A DNA stretch of 64,000 nucleotides from Incurvaria masculella (lineage: Eukaryota; Arthropoda; Insecta; Lepidoptera; Incurvariidae), in the NCBI GenBank assembly GCA_946894095.1, contig OX335642.1, forward strand, positions 28,097,021 to 28,161,020, written 5' to 3'. Below the pieces are notes generated by a model. It was not told the DNA's origin and did no database searches. It worked only from the letters and a program-made list of their open reading frames with translations. Positions 1 to 9,900 of the stretch are shown piece by piece (position 1 is the first letter of the stretch; each line of letters starts with the position of its first letter). The translations under genes and the position numbers were made by a program.

Positions 1-178
1 AGGAAGCTGAAATTTTCACAGATTATGTATTTATTTTGTCGATATAACAACAAATAGGTAACATTATAAAATAATAATAATTAAAGGAGGCCCCATACAA
101 AAAACGTGTTTTTTTTATCTTGTGCGATGGTACGGAACCCTTCGTGTGCGAGTCCGACTCGCACTTGGCCGGTTTTTT
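1..178 (+). mobile_element. Helitron-like non-autonomous repeat, copy 1 (5' end cut by window)
   Basis: This is the right-hand part of a repeat whose fuller copies lie at 1925-2211 and 3487-3764. It shares their internal block (GCTGAAATTTTCACA near the start) and the terminal block ending in TTGGCCGGTTTT. Positions 146-164 form the perfect palindrome GTGCGAGTC-C-GACTCGCAC just inside the 3' end. A hairpin next to the 3' end is a known feature of Helitron and Helentron derivatives; assigning this repeat to that class is inference. Confidence 0.75.
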
Positions 179-727
179 GCCCCGCTGCTGTTATGTAAGT
201 CGACGCAAAAGAATAAAGAGAGGAAGGCAACCGCGACCGCTCCCTTGCCATCCTCGTTCCGGCCGCGAAGCCACACGTGACGTCGCCACGCGCGATTATA
301 AATTCACTGTGTCACTTTTAAAAGGAGCTGATTTGACTGGGAAATATCGAGGGGCGCCGCGGAATAATGGGCGGCCGCCATTTTCGCCTCGCGCTCGCTT
401 CATTTCGGCGAAGCCGTTGACAGACGTAATGAAGTGCTTTCTTTGCGAAATGTATTTATACATATGTGACAAGTGAGAGAGCACTCATCAAGTAATCAAG
501 AAAAGTGGTTCATTTCAGGAAGAATGTGTGTTTGATATTTTTTAATTTTTATCCATTTCAAAGACGGTTCAACTTGGATTTTGCTGTGGAAGACCTGAGT
601 TTTTAATGAACAAATATTGATGCAGTGAAATATAATGAAGACAACTCTACTTTTTACTCTCTATTGAGGTGATCAAGTAACAAAATACAATATGGTGAGT
701 GCATTTTTCCTCAGTCAAATTTAAAAA
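179..727. other. Intergenic stretch with a GC-rich block (about 185-430)
   Basis: The first half is CpG-rich, with CGCGACCGC, GGCCGCGAAG and GCGGCCGCCATTTT, in otherwise AT-rich DNA. The open frames here overlap on both strands and show no domain or ATG-led coding pattern. The block could be a promoter or old exon, but I see no splice or TATA arrangement that decides this. The rest is plain AT-rich DNA. Confidence 0.4.
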
Positions 728-921
728 AAAATCTGAAATTTTGCAGATTAAATAAATGAACTGAGAGCTACGTCTATATTTTTTTATGATAACTTAACCT
801 ATATTCGTGATACAAATTTTAAGAGGAATATATCTTGGATACATGTTAAGTTATCAAGAAAACAGAAAAAACGGACGTAGCTCTCAGTTGATTTATTGGA
901 CGTGCAAAATTTCAGAAATTT
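728..921. mobile_element. Palindromic MITE-like inverted repeat
   Basis: The left arm (about 728-772, containing ACTGAGAGCTACGTC) is repeated in inverse orientation at about 870-921 (GACGTAGCTCTCAGT). The match extends outward through the TGAAATTTTGCA / TGCAAAATTTCA blocks. Inner arms also pair (ATAACTTA near 788-797 with TAAGTTATC near 847-855). Length is about 194 bp with no coding capacity, typical of a foldback MITE. No target duplication was identified. Confidence 0.65.
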
Positions 922-1186
922 TATTCTACCTAAATAGGTACCTACGCACATTTGTATGGAACTTGATCACATCGTTATGCTGTCGACAAAAATAGTTTGA
1001 AAGATGAAATCTGAGTAAATTTGGTATCATTCACAGCACATTTGTATTTATCATCTTTTATTTTGACATAAATTAATTTTGTACTAACAAAAATAAAAAA
1101 TAAAAGTGCATTTAAAATTAAGGAGACCAGGGATTAACCATATTTATGGCCGCGTTAAACAACAGTGGCAGATACTTTTAAATGAT

Positions 1187-1396
1187 TCATGTGTTCGAGA
1201 GTAGAACTTCTTTCTGTATCGGAAATTCGAGCCCAATATCGATATCGGATTCTTCAATATTGATATGTAGAACCTTGTATGAACGTAAGAGCCAAAGGAA
1301 TGAAACACAGGTGACACAAAATAGCATTGGCAGCGCACTGAATATAATTTGTCTACCCGCATAAACAGTATCCCTCATCCTCAATTTCTCACTCAT
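1187..1396 (-). CDS. Possible short single-pass membrane protein ORF
   Basis: This ATG-initiated 69-residue frame has one strongly hydrophobic stretch, at about residues 17-37 (IIFSALPMLFCVTCVSFLWLL). It is flanked by basic residues (KLRMR, GRQ, RSYK), and the tail is acidic (NIEESDIDIGLEF). That is the layout of a small single-pass membrane protein. The ATG has G at -3. I recognise no family. It lies between an inverted-repeat MITE and a SINE fragment with no obvious gene context, and AT-rich DNA often yields hydrophobic frames by chance, so it may not be a gene. It could also be one exon of a larger gene. Confidence 0.18.
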   Translation of the reverse strand: MSEKLRMRDTVYAGRQIIFSALPMLFCVTCVSFLWLLRSYKVLHINIEESDIDIGLEFPIQKEVLLSNT

Positions 1397-1432
1397 AGCA
1401 CAATAGCAGATACATTTTTTTTTCTATATCCC

Positions 1433-1516
1433 TGACATGGATGGCTTATACCACACAACTGCCGATATGATATTAACCCATTAAACCACATTTCCGAAGG
1501 AATTAGGTGCCATGCA
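1433..1516 (-). mobile_element. tRNA-headed SINE family, tail fragment
   Basis: The block ATGGATGGCTTATACCACAC followed by GAAGGAATTAGGTGCCATGC is the 3' part of the SINE family seen nearly full length at 45248-45590, here in inverse orientation. The tRNA-related head is missing. Confidence 0.75.
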
Positions 1517-1924
1517 TATCTTCAAATCCGATTTGCTTTGACCTCTGGTACCCAACAATTGCTAACAGGAGTTTTTGATATGTTTTCAAAACGAAAGCTT
1601 TTCTGCGACCATAGAGGCAATGTTGGAAGTGCCTTAGCCCAACAATAGTTGCTGTTCCTCTTTTGTATTTGGCTGTAATTTTTTTATGGTGCCACTTAGC
1701 GACCCGTCCGCTGGGCCCTGGGGTATATCCGCGGTTTCACCATTTTTATTTATTAGATCTGGGCCAAAATAACCGATATCTGTAGGTCCTGCGTCCCAAA
1801 ATTGACACAACGTATCTTACGGCTCAAAAGTGGCCAGCACGCGCTCTGTCGTCAGTACACCTTCACCTTGGTGACGACGACTCGCTCGTGCACGCTTCCC
1901 TACTTTCCACTTTACCCTACTTTT

Positions 1925-2211
1925 TAGGGTTCCGTACCCAAAGGGTGAAAACGGAACCCTATTACTAAGCCTCAGCTGTCCGTCCGTCCGTCCGTCCGTC
2001 CGTCTGTCACAGGGCTGTATCTCATGAACCGTAATAGGTGGCAGCTGAAATTTTCACATAGTGTGTATTTATTTTGCCGCTATAACAACAAATAGGTAAA
2101 ATTGAAAAATAATAATAATTAAAGGGGGTCCCAATACAGAAAACGTGATTTTTAGGTGTTTATGGTACGGAGCCCTTCGTGTGCGAGTCCGACTCGCACT
2201 TGGCCGGTTTT
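1925..2211 (+). mobile_element. Helitron-like non-autonomous repeat, copy 2 (full length)
   Basis: The repeat starts TAGGGTTCCGTACCCAAAGG and ends TTGGCCGGTTTT. The 5' block AGGGTTCCGTACC recurs in inverse orientation near the 3' end (GGTACGGAGCCCTTCG), giving subterminal inverted repeats. The 19-bp palindrome at 2181-2199 lies 12 bp before the end. A (GTCC)n microsatellite occupies about 1979-2006. Subterminal inverted repeats plus a 3' hairpin fit the Helentron-derived (HINE) class; that assignment is inference. It has no coding capacity. Confidence 0.8.
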
Positions 2212-2433
2212 AATAACCCATGCAGCAGGCTCAGTGTATGCGAAGCGTTCGATTATTTCAGGTCCTTACACATGAAATTGGCGTTTTGTCGAACTGGCCA
2301 CTTGATCTCAAATATCTGACGTTTGGTTCGCATGCATATATCGTATATATCGTAATATATATGGTTTCGAATTTAGTGATTCATTTGTTTTCGAGCCATT
2401 ACTTTTTTCTTTGACATCGTTCTGTGTGTTCGT

Positions 2434-3357
2434 ATGTGGAAAAACTGAAATATCGCGTCATTTACGAATACGAGTTTTACCGGGGCACCAGTGCTGCTGA
2501 AACAGCTCGAAGGATTAATGATGTGCATATAGGGAAGCTATTGTAAAATAAAATACGGTACGTTATTGGTTCTAACGTTTTCAATATGAAAATGTTGACC
2601 TACAGAACAAACCCCGTAGACCCCAGTTGATAATGAAGAATTAAAAGTGATCGTGGAAGCAGATCCATCGCAAAACACATCAGAGTTAGTGGCGGGCTTC
2701 AGTGTGAGGGATAAAACTATTTTAATTGTTTTAAAAGAAATGCTAAAGTGAAAAAGCTGGAAAAATGAGTACCGCACGAATTGAGTAAAACACACCAACA
2801 AACACGCGTCGAGTACTGCGTTGCATTACTCAGGCGTCGCAACGAGGGGATTTTGTATCGTATCGTTACTTGTGATGAAAACGAATCCTTGAACCCTGGA
2901 GAACCGGCCAAATCCTGCCCTAAGAGAAAGTTGACTCAGAAATAGGTTCTGGTGTGTGTCTAGTGGATCAGTGCTGGTCTCATCCACTGCAGCTTCCTAA
3001 GATCCAGCCAGATGATTACTGCAGATCTGTATTATCAAACAACCGAGACTGGTTAATTGCTCTAGCTCACTACTGCTAGACCACACACTGCACAACAAAC
3101 GGTCGCTAAATTAGGGGAGCTGCGATTGTAATGTCTCCGACACGCACCATACTCTCGGTCCTCGGACTTTGCTCCAAAAGATTACCACTTATTTCGGAAT
3201 TTGGACATCTTCTTGGAAGGAAAAAAATCCATTCCGAAGAGGCACTCAAAAGCGCCTTCAAAGATTTTATTGACCTCCCCACAATTTTTTCAGCAAAGGA
3301 ATCAATTGACTACCTATAAATGGCGAAAGTGCATTGATAAAAATGATACATACATCT
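2434..3357 (+). pseudogene. mariner-type transposase pseudogene, nearly full length
   Basis: Cut-and-paste transposase of the mariner (DD34D) group, broken by many stops and frameshifts. Recognisable pieces in order: an N-terminal start with TSFTGAP, matching the usual EFYRGTSAAE helix region (about 2434-2500); VEADPSQNTSELVAGFSVRD from the second helix-turn-helix (about 2650-2710); LENRPNPALRES, matching the usual PGEPAKSCPKRKL stretch (about 2895-2935); and FLEGKKIHSEEALKSAFKDF near the C terminus (about 3208-3267). The catalytic regions are degraded. TIRs were not located. It lies between two Helitron-like copies. The product is inactive. Confidence 0.85.
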
Positions 3358-3486
3358 CATATTCATTTATTTTTTTCATTTTACTTTTCCATGTAAAACG
3401 CCAATTTCATTTTTAAGGACCAATATTAATAAATGCAATTGATTAATATTTTTGTTACTACCATTTCCAACATCGCCTTTACTGTT

Positions 3487-3764
3487 TAGGGTTCCATACC
3501 CAAAGGGGGAAAACGGAACCCTATTACTAAGCCTCCGCTGTCCGTCCGTCTGTCACCGGTATGTATCTCACGAACCGTAATAGGTAGGCAGCTGAAATTT
3601 TCACAGAGTGTATATTTATTTTTCCGCTATAAGAACAAATAGGCAAAAGAAAAAATCATTAAAATTAAAGGGGGGGCATACAAAAAACCTGATTTTTTTG
3701 TGTTAAATGTTGTACGATGATACGGAACCCTTCGTGTGCTAGTCCGACTCACACTTGGCTGGTT
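3487..3764 (+). mobile_element. Helitron-like non-autonomous repeat, copy 3
   Basis: Starts TAGGGTTCCATACCCAAAGG and ends CACACTTGGCTGGTT. The 3' palindrome at 3736-3754 now has mismatches (GTGCTAGTC / GACTCACAC), so this copy is older or more decayed than the copy at 1925-2211. Confidence 0.75.
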
Positions 3765-4379
3765 GTCTTTAGACTTGTGTATCCCTTATTATCTATTGCA
3801 GAACCCAAATAGGTAACGGACTTTTTAAAAAATACGCACTTTTCCTGCTGGATGATCTTTTAACTTCTGGAAAACTAACTCTAATCAGTAATAAGGTGTT
3901 CGCTTGATTTCTTCCCGTTGTCAAAATATCGTCTTAAAAATACGAGGTCGCCCATTTTGACTACTTAAATGTAACGCTCCCAGGTATTCAACGCTCGCTA
4001 GGCGTGGGAAACCGAAATTAATATGAAAATTCAGGTACATAGTATTTTTGGTGTCTGGTCTTAAAAATCTAAAAAAGTATCCCGTATGGTCGGACTCTAG
4101 TGTCTGTATGTTACATGTATTTTGACCCGAATCGTTCTACTATGAAGGATTGTTTGAACAATCTGGTATAACATAGGTACATTAATGTAGTTTGGCACCA
4201 ACTAATTACTTTTGCTCAAAACGTCATACTTTTTAAGAAAATGCTACATTTTTGAGGTGCTAATTTTGTATGAAATTGCTGCATGAGGTGAAGACAAATA
4301 TCTTCCATGTTCAGCCGTGACGGGGCCCTCGACCCGTGAGCAGATACACGCTTGACCGTTTTTTTATGTAATGCGGGGG
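3765..4379. other. Non-coding stretch
   Basis: No gene-like frame, RNA or clear repeat was seen. The right end, from about 4216, may belong to the 3' flank of the RTE-like LINE relic that follows. Confidence 0.4.
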
Positions 4380-4925
4380 ACATATGGCGTACGCCAGATT
4401 CACAAAGGAGCGGCCGACGACACCTTCCCAACTTTTTGGGGAGGTACGAAAACCATTTGCTTCTACAGAAACCCTAGATTTTTGTAGGAAATACCTGGAC
4501 CATACAGTGTTTGTACCCACTTCTGGACATACGCCTCTTCTCCAGTCCTCCCCCGGCCCACGGTACGGAACCACTGCTTTCCGCCGACACACTTTATGTC
4601 GTCGTCCCACCTGGCGGGTGGTCTTCCCACACTCCGGTTCCCTGTCCACGGCCGCCAGTGTAGGACACGGTTACTCTAACGGTCGTCGTTTCTTCGGCTG
4701 ACGTGACCAGCCCACTGCCACTTGTGCTTAGCCACCCGGTGTCCAATAACGACTACTTTAGTACTTCGGCGAATTGCCTCGTTACGCACCATATCCCGTA
4801 GCGATATTCCAGCGTCCTCCCGGTTATTAAGTACGGGTGTGAAACGTGGACTCTGACGGTCGCCGCTGTCCAAAGGTTGAAAGTTGCCCAGCGAGCAATG
4901 GAGCGAGCCACAATAAAATACCATC
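4380..4925 (-). pseudogene. RTE-type LINE, decayed C terminus of ORF2
   Basis: Read on the minus strand from 4925, the sequence gives the end of an RTE-like endonuclease-reverse transcriptase. MVRNEAIRRSTKV and RVAKHKWQWAGHVSRRNDDR are followed by an in-frame stop near 4691, then RVLHWRPWTGNRSVGRPPAR and DDDIKCVGGKQW, and EEAYVQKW after a frame change. This motif order (KWQWAGH, GRPP.RW.DD, EAYVQ.W) is what I know from lepidopteran RTE elements. Stops and frameshifts make it non-functional. The sequence below it contains GGCGTACGCCATAT, shared with two other places in the window. Confidence 0.85.
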
Positions 4926-6161
4926 TGATTTCACTCGGTAGGAATTCATTTTTAATTTAATTGAAATCCGAAAAATCTCCATTCAAATATGCAAACAAAT
5001 ATTTTTCCTCAACATTCGCATGGCCTCTCTCTTCTTCGTCCGAGACGCGGCTTGACAAGCGTACCGACCTAAGCAAATATTTCCTTTAATTTCGTATTTG
5101 ACCTTTCTGTTTCCCTTCCGACTGAAGTTACCACGATTATACCACTCGCCCGTACAACTCAACCCTGGTAACAGAAAACGCGTAGCAATCCACCAGTCAA
5201 CCCTACTCAAGTGGGTGTATTGACCCTAACCAGGCGAAACAATGCCAGCTGAACCTTGTAAAGAGCCTTCAACGCGAGTGATCTCCAAACCAATATGTTT
5301 ATTGTCTCGATACTTACTGCGAAATTGTTAATTTAATTTCATTTCAAATCTAGTTCAAATGCTTTCTGAGATGAAAGTTTGCGAAGTGACTCATCGAGTA
5401 CAGCAAAAGAGAGAACAATATAGAAGAAGAAAATATTTGCCAAAAAGGACAGTTATTTATTTTATTTATTGCAACACCTGTTGAAACACCAACAGGTGTA
5501 CACTTCAGTAACAAATATGATTAAATAAGAAACAGATTATTTTATATGAATACCCAATACCATCCCAACACCTTACTTCACGAAATAACCAAAATGACCT
5601 TGAAAGATCAAATTTACTTTTATGAAATCAGTATTATTAATCTTAAAGACAATTTTACTGCAAAGTGGATAATTAACATCCGAAACAGACTTTAGTTCTA
5701 AAAGGTTTGATGCTTTCCAATATATTGTATTATTTAATAAAAAATAGGAGCTCAAATCTGGCATAATTTCATTTGTAAACTTTTTTTACACTTTACCCTA
5801 TTTCAAAAGCCGGAGGAAATTCAAAGGAATTGTTTGCTTTTTATTTGGTAATCCTTATAAGTCAACTTACTCGAATGGTCCAAATTCGCTAAAGGTAGCC
5901 TACCTTTTATTAATTAACTTTATTCATAAATTACGGAAAAAATACTGATTGCTTTTTGTGTAGAAACGTATTCTGTAATTCCTATTAACGCTATATTGAA
6001 AATTTCATGTGAAAATAACGAAATTCATCAATTTTCCATTTCCAAAGATTTGAGTAGGTCCTACCGCTATTTAATTCATTTCATTATCATTTTTCATTTT
6101 AGATAGACGTGTAATACCGAACACCTGTTCTATCTTCGTATGTTACCTGAAATGTGGTTTT
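4926..6161. other. AT-rich non-coding stretch
   Basis: Short frames only, with no domain or codon bias. A small inverted repeat, ACACCTGTT / AACAGGTGT, lies near 5474-5500. Nothing else was identified. Confidence 0.4.
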
Positions 6162-6245
6162 TGTTTTGATGGCATAATCTGTCTCATACGTCTTTGAGTC
6201 ACTTGACACGTCTCAATAACATCCTCTTTGGTTTGAAAAATTGAA
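6162..6245. repeat. Interspersed repeat B, copy 1
   Basis: The block TTTTGATGGCATAATCTGTC through TCCTCTTTGGTTTGAAAAAT matches a second copy at about 11394-11487 in the same order. The class is unknown. Confidence 0.5.
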
Positions 6246-6429
6246 CCAAACCTTACGCGCTTTTTTGTGGGATCGTTATTTTTATCTCACTCGTTTGTAC
6301 GGGCAGAAGCTATGTCGGAAGATTCTTACGGATTCACTGAGACTCACTCTTTTTCGCTCAAAGTCATGTCGAGATAATATTGACCCACTAAAGACTGTAA
6401 ATTGAAAATGTTATGACCAACACTTTGAG

Positions 6430-6738
6430 TCATAACGATCCATGAGCACGGCTACATTGAACTAGATGGAAAACACGGACATTTTTTAAATTTCTGTTTC
6501 AACGATCTTTTTATCCAACGCGATGTTACCAATCCAGACAAGCTTAACCCTACCACCTAGAGGGGAAGGAAACCTGCAGTTTTACATAAATTCCGTGCCA
6601 TGGACCAGGTCGTATTCGTAATGAAATACTCATATCCAACTCAAAAAGAAAAGAAAATGGTGCATGAAATGCGCACGGATTCGAACCAATAACCTTTGGC
6701 ATGAAAGGCAAGTCCTTACACCCCTGAGCTACGAGCGA
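6430..6738 (-). mobile_element. tRNA-derived SINE with clear pol III boxes
   Basis: Read from 6738 downward, the head carries an A box (TAGCTCAGGGG, 6721-6731) and a B box (GGTTCGAATCC, 6677-6687) that match the tRNA promoter consensus. The body holds the family's TGTAAAACTGCAGG and AGGTGGTAGGGTTAAG blocks and the TTCAATGTAGCCGTGCTCAT block. The 3' part of the family is absent, so the copy is 3'-truncated. It is pol III-type, non-coding and dependent on LINE enzymes. Confidence 0.85.
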
Positions 6739-7210
6739 TATTAAGTGCCGATTTCCAACTAAGTAGGCGCCGGATAATCCGGGAATTTAACTCACGAACA
6801 ATGAAGCAGTGTCAACAGCCTTAAGGCAACAAACGCTCCCCCAATTCTTCACCCCGAGGGGTGATCAATAGGCGTTGTACTTGTCACCCCTGGTACAGTT
6901 TCAGTGTACCGACCTACCTACGTACCCCGCCAAAGGCGCTGAAAGGGCAAACTTCGCGATACGTTCCCCTGAAAGTTACAGGAGGCGTTAAGCAGATTAG
7001 CCGCTTCCGAAATTCATCACGCACACCCCTAATTTGTATTTACGTTGTCTTTACCGGGAATCGGTTAGTGCCCGGAGCACTTTGCTTTTAGCTCTTGAGA
7101 TAATTTTATGTTGATTCGGATTATTGATTTATTTTTCAGGGGCCTTGAGCGTAGGGATCTCAGCAGATATAGGCGCGAATGGAGCGGATTGTTGTCTTCG
7201 TCGCAAAGAA
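6739..7210. other. Older sequence interrupted by the ORF1 LINE
   Basis: No gene recognised. A good splice-acceptor-like site (TTGATTTATTTTTCAG) ends at 7139, but no matching coding frame follows. The sequence up to 7220 rejoins 9091 when the LINE insertion is removed. Confidence 0.35.
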
Positions 7211-9090
7211 ATCTTCGAACTTTTTTTTTTTTTTTTTTTTTTATCTTTATTATTTTTAGGACTTTTTAAGCTACGCCTATGCCAGTCCCATAGTGCCTTT
7301 AAATCATAATACCAAGGAAACAAATAAAAAGACCCACTACCTCCTAAGAATTCCTTAGAGATAAAGTCTACTAAACTCTTTTACAAAACCTAACATAATA
7401 ATAAAATTCTCACTATTCGGTTGACATAACACACTATGCATTTTAAAGAAGAGGTTAACCCTGTCAGTTTTCAGTAATACTTGTGATCTTCTTCGAAGAT
7501 GCCTGTTCTGTTCACATTCTAATAAAATATGTTATCAATTATTGACTGTTGGCATTAACTGAAAATAATTTAAAAATTGTGCCATCACTTATCCATCCCA
7601 TTGCCAACTTGGTAATCTCTTTTATTACAATTTGTGCGATCTCCATAATTTTTTCTCCCCATTCTTTACGTGACGACAGTATTATTTCTTGTATTCGTAT
7701 AGCAATTCTATGTAAATATTCCGTTTTCTTGTTTTCTTCTAATTTCTGTTCATTATTGTTTTCGTTACAAGCGTGATTTGTTCCCGCATAATTTTGTGAT
7801 TCATTTATTTTATGTTTCACTACACTTGCATAATCTCTCTTAGATCTCAGGATCGGAGCAAATTTCTTCTGCTGTATCGGGGTTTCTGAAGGAATGGGGG
7901 GTCGAGAATATGCAACAGCAGTGGGTTGTGCGATGGAATTGAACTGGAAAGGTAAAGTGGGAGTCTTGAGTAAGGGATATTCTTCAGTAGTGAGAGTTTG
8001 CTTGGATGTTGAAGCTAGGGCATTGAAGTTGGTGCTTGAGTTTTCCGAATTTTTAGCTTTGTTGAACTTCTCTAATGCAATTTTATATGTACAATTGCGT
8101 TCAGACATTATACTGCGGATTACTTTTTCCTTTATGTAAATCGGGCACGATTTATCTAGAGACATGTGGTTACCTTGGCAGTTCAAGCACCTATGATCCA
8201 ATGTAATGCAGTTTTCGTGTGCTCCTCCACATTTAGGGCAAAGTTTTTTGCCCGTAGGACAAACCTTCACGGTGTGCCCGAAGCGCCAGCATCCAGAGCA
8301 CTGGGTCACCGGAAATGTATAAGGCTCGACCTTGCACCTGCTGTTGTAGGCAGAAACATATTTGGGGAGTTCAGCACCTCTAAAACAAATCCTAACTGCC
8401 TCACTTTCGTGCCACTCTCCAAACTGTATCTTTTTTAGTAGACGTTTGACAGATATTATTTCTACTTCCGAAGTTATGATTTTTATTAACTCAGCCTCGT
8501 TTATGTCTATATCGATGTTCTTTATGACACCAAACGAGCAAGGAACTTCGTTTACTGAGACACATATTATTCTTTTTTCTTTCAAAAATGAATTCTCTGT
8601 AAGTTCCTTTACTCCTTGTTCTGTCGCGCAGTGTACGACAACTTTATAGGGATTCACATATTTTGTCTTAGTAATTTCCGGTACATTCGCTTCTTTCAGC
8701 AACTTCGCTAGTCCGATTTGCTTAGGAAGCTTGTCCTTACTCGTAATATGTACTTGCCGGGTTAAGTCGTGATCGTGTTTGGTCGTTTGTGAGTTGGTCT
8801 TTTTGCCTTTTTTTTCAACGGTCGCCCATTCCACTTCTCCAGAATGATCCGTGGGGCATGGCCGCTTCTCTCCCACACTACGCTGGTTATGACTGGATTC
8901 CTGTTCCATGTAAGCAGTGTTTTCATTTTTATTCGGCACCACCAGATCGTCATCAAAGGTATCTGGAGGGGTTCCGAAGCTCTCAGGGTCGTCACGGTTC
9001 ATTTACGATACTTTTCAGAAAAATTGAAAAAAATAAGCAAAATTTTCAGTCCTATCACTTTGACGTTTTTCTGACAGATGATCTTCGAAC
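7211..9090 (-). mobile_element. ORF1-only non-LTR retrotransposon insertion with target-site duplication
   Basis: A minus-strand retrotransposon bounded by the direct repeat ATCTTCGAAC at 7211-7220 and 9081-9090. It begins CATCTGTCAGAAAAACG at 9080, has about 78 nt of leader, an intact ORF1 (9002-7539), a 3' UTR of about 296 nt with AATAAA (complement of 7246-7251) and a 22-nt poly(A) (7221-7242, seen as T on the plus strand). ORF2 is entirely missing, although the 5' and 3' ends look complete. It is therefore a non-autonomous element carrying only the Gag-like gene. It could be an internal deletion derivative or an ORF1-only family. Confidence 0.88.
7539..9002 (-). CDS. Jockey-type LINE ORF1 (Gag-like nucleic-acid-binding protein)
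   Basis: A 487-residue protein with a genuine ATG at 9002 and no internal stop. In LINEs of the Jockey group, ORF1 binds the element's RNA and forms the ribonucleoprotein. Residues 1-100 are charged and probably disordered. Residues about 115-225 look like the RRM-like region that precedes the zinc knuckles in these proteins. Three zinc knuckles follow: C235-x2-C238-x4-H243-x4-C248, a second starting at C255-x2-C258-x3-H262, and C272-x2-C275-x3-H279-x6-C286. The tail is polar. ORF1 proteins of this clade are often of similar size. It has no downstream reverse transcriptase; the 3' UTR and poly(A) come straight after. An intact frame in a clean insertion suggests it is young. Confidence 0.9.
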   Translation of the reverse strand: MNRDDPESFGTPPDTFDDDLVVPNKNENTAYMEQESSHNQRSVGEKRPCPTDHSGEVEWATVEKKGKKTNSQTTKHDHDLTRQVHITSKDKLPKQIGLAKLLKEANVPEITKTKYVNPYKVVVHCATEQGVKELTENSFLKEKRIICVSVNEVPCSFGVIKNIDIDINEAELIKIITSEVEIISVKRLLKKIQFGEWHESEAVRICFRGAELPKYVSAYNSRCKVEPYTFPVTQCSGCWRFGHTVKVCPTGKKLCPKCGGAHENCITLDHRCLNCQGNHMSLDKSCPIYIKEKVIRSIMSERNCTYKIALEKFNKAKNSENSSTNFNALASTSKQTLTTEEYPLLKTPTLPFQFNSIAQPTAVAYSRPPIPSETPIQQKKFAPILRSKRDYASVVKHKINESQNYAGTNHACNENNNEQKLEENKKTEYLHRIAIRIQEIILSSRKEWGEKIMEIAQIVIKEITKLAMGWISDGTIFKLFSVNANSQ

Positions 9091-9543
9091 TTGTGATATC
9101 ACAATACGGCGATATGGCGTACGCCAGGCCCTCATATGAGAGGTGTTTGACGACGCCCAAAGACTTTCGAATGTTAACCGGGGCTACCGCAGAAGAGAAA
9201 TGAAGGCATGATGAAATGTGCATATAATCGTATTAGAAGCTGACCGTACGTCGTCCTAAGCCACTCAATCCAAACATCGCCACCGCGTGCAAATACATCT
9301 GTTCCAGAAATGCGTTCGCCAAGTCAATTCCCACTCAAACAAATCCTGGGACTATGTTGTTGTGAGGCATGTGCATACGTTTAAGCTGAGTTGGTAGTTT
9401 TATAAAATTGGTAACAGCGGGTCTCATAGTATATCTGAGGGGGCTACGAAAACCATACCGACCGACCAGATGCTTCCTTCCAAGCAGGTACTTATCTGAG
9501 CCGCACAACTAATGCGAACAATACTCCACGCAAAACCTTATCA
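9091..9543. other. Non-coding stretch with a GGCGTACGCC repeat block
   Basis: Positions about 9110-9175 (GATATGGCGTACGCCAGG followed by GAGGTGTTTGACGACGCCC) resemble blocks at 4382-4430 and 44950-45000. The rest shows nothing recognisable. Confidence 0.45.
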
Positions 9544-9900
9544 GAGCCCGAAGTCCCAGTTGTCACCTAAATTGGTGTTTTCGCCAAACCGATCGACTGG
9601 CGTTTTCAAATGTATATAGAAATTGAGGATCGCGCGCAGTGGGCGTTAATCGAACTAACATTTGCGAGTTTGATTTGACAGCTTACTCATCGTCGGCGTA
9701 AATATGCCGATGTTGCCGTTTACGCCGACTCCGCGTTTTCATACAAATCGGAAGTCCGAGTTTGACTTTGACAGCTTGAAGAAGTAAAACCACAGAATAT
9801 CAAGAAAAAACTTGCATGGAGTTTGACGTTTTTACGAAAAACGCCAGTCGATGGGTTTGCCGTAAACGCCAATTTAGGTGACAACTGGGACTACAGGCTC
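9544..9900. mobile_element. TIR-type MITE, copy 1
   Basis: The ends are inverted repeats of about 55-60 bp. The left end has AGTCCCAGTTGTCACCTAAA (9551 onward) and GATCGACTGGCGTTTT. The right end has AAAACGCCAGTCGAT and TTTAGGTGACAACTGGGACT (ending 9892). Outer bases GAGCC / GGCTC also pair. About 357 bp, no coding capacity. A truncated second copy lies at 44014-44270. The transposase family is unknown and no clear target duplication was found. Confidence 0.8.

Noticed and set aside
120..476. 118-residue plus frame at the window start
   Set aside because: Starts at TTG inside the Helitron-like repeat and runs into GC-rich DNA; no domain.
4384..4701. 105-residue plus frame
   Set aside because: Antisense shadow of the RTE-like ORF2 relic on the minus strand.
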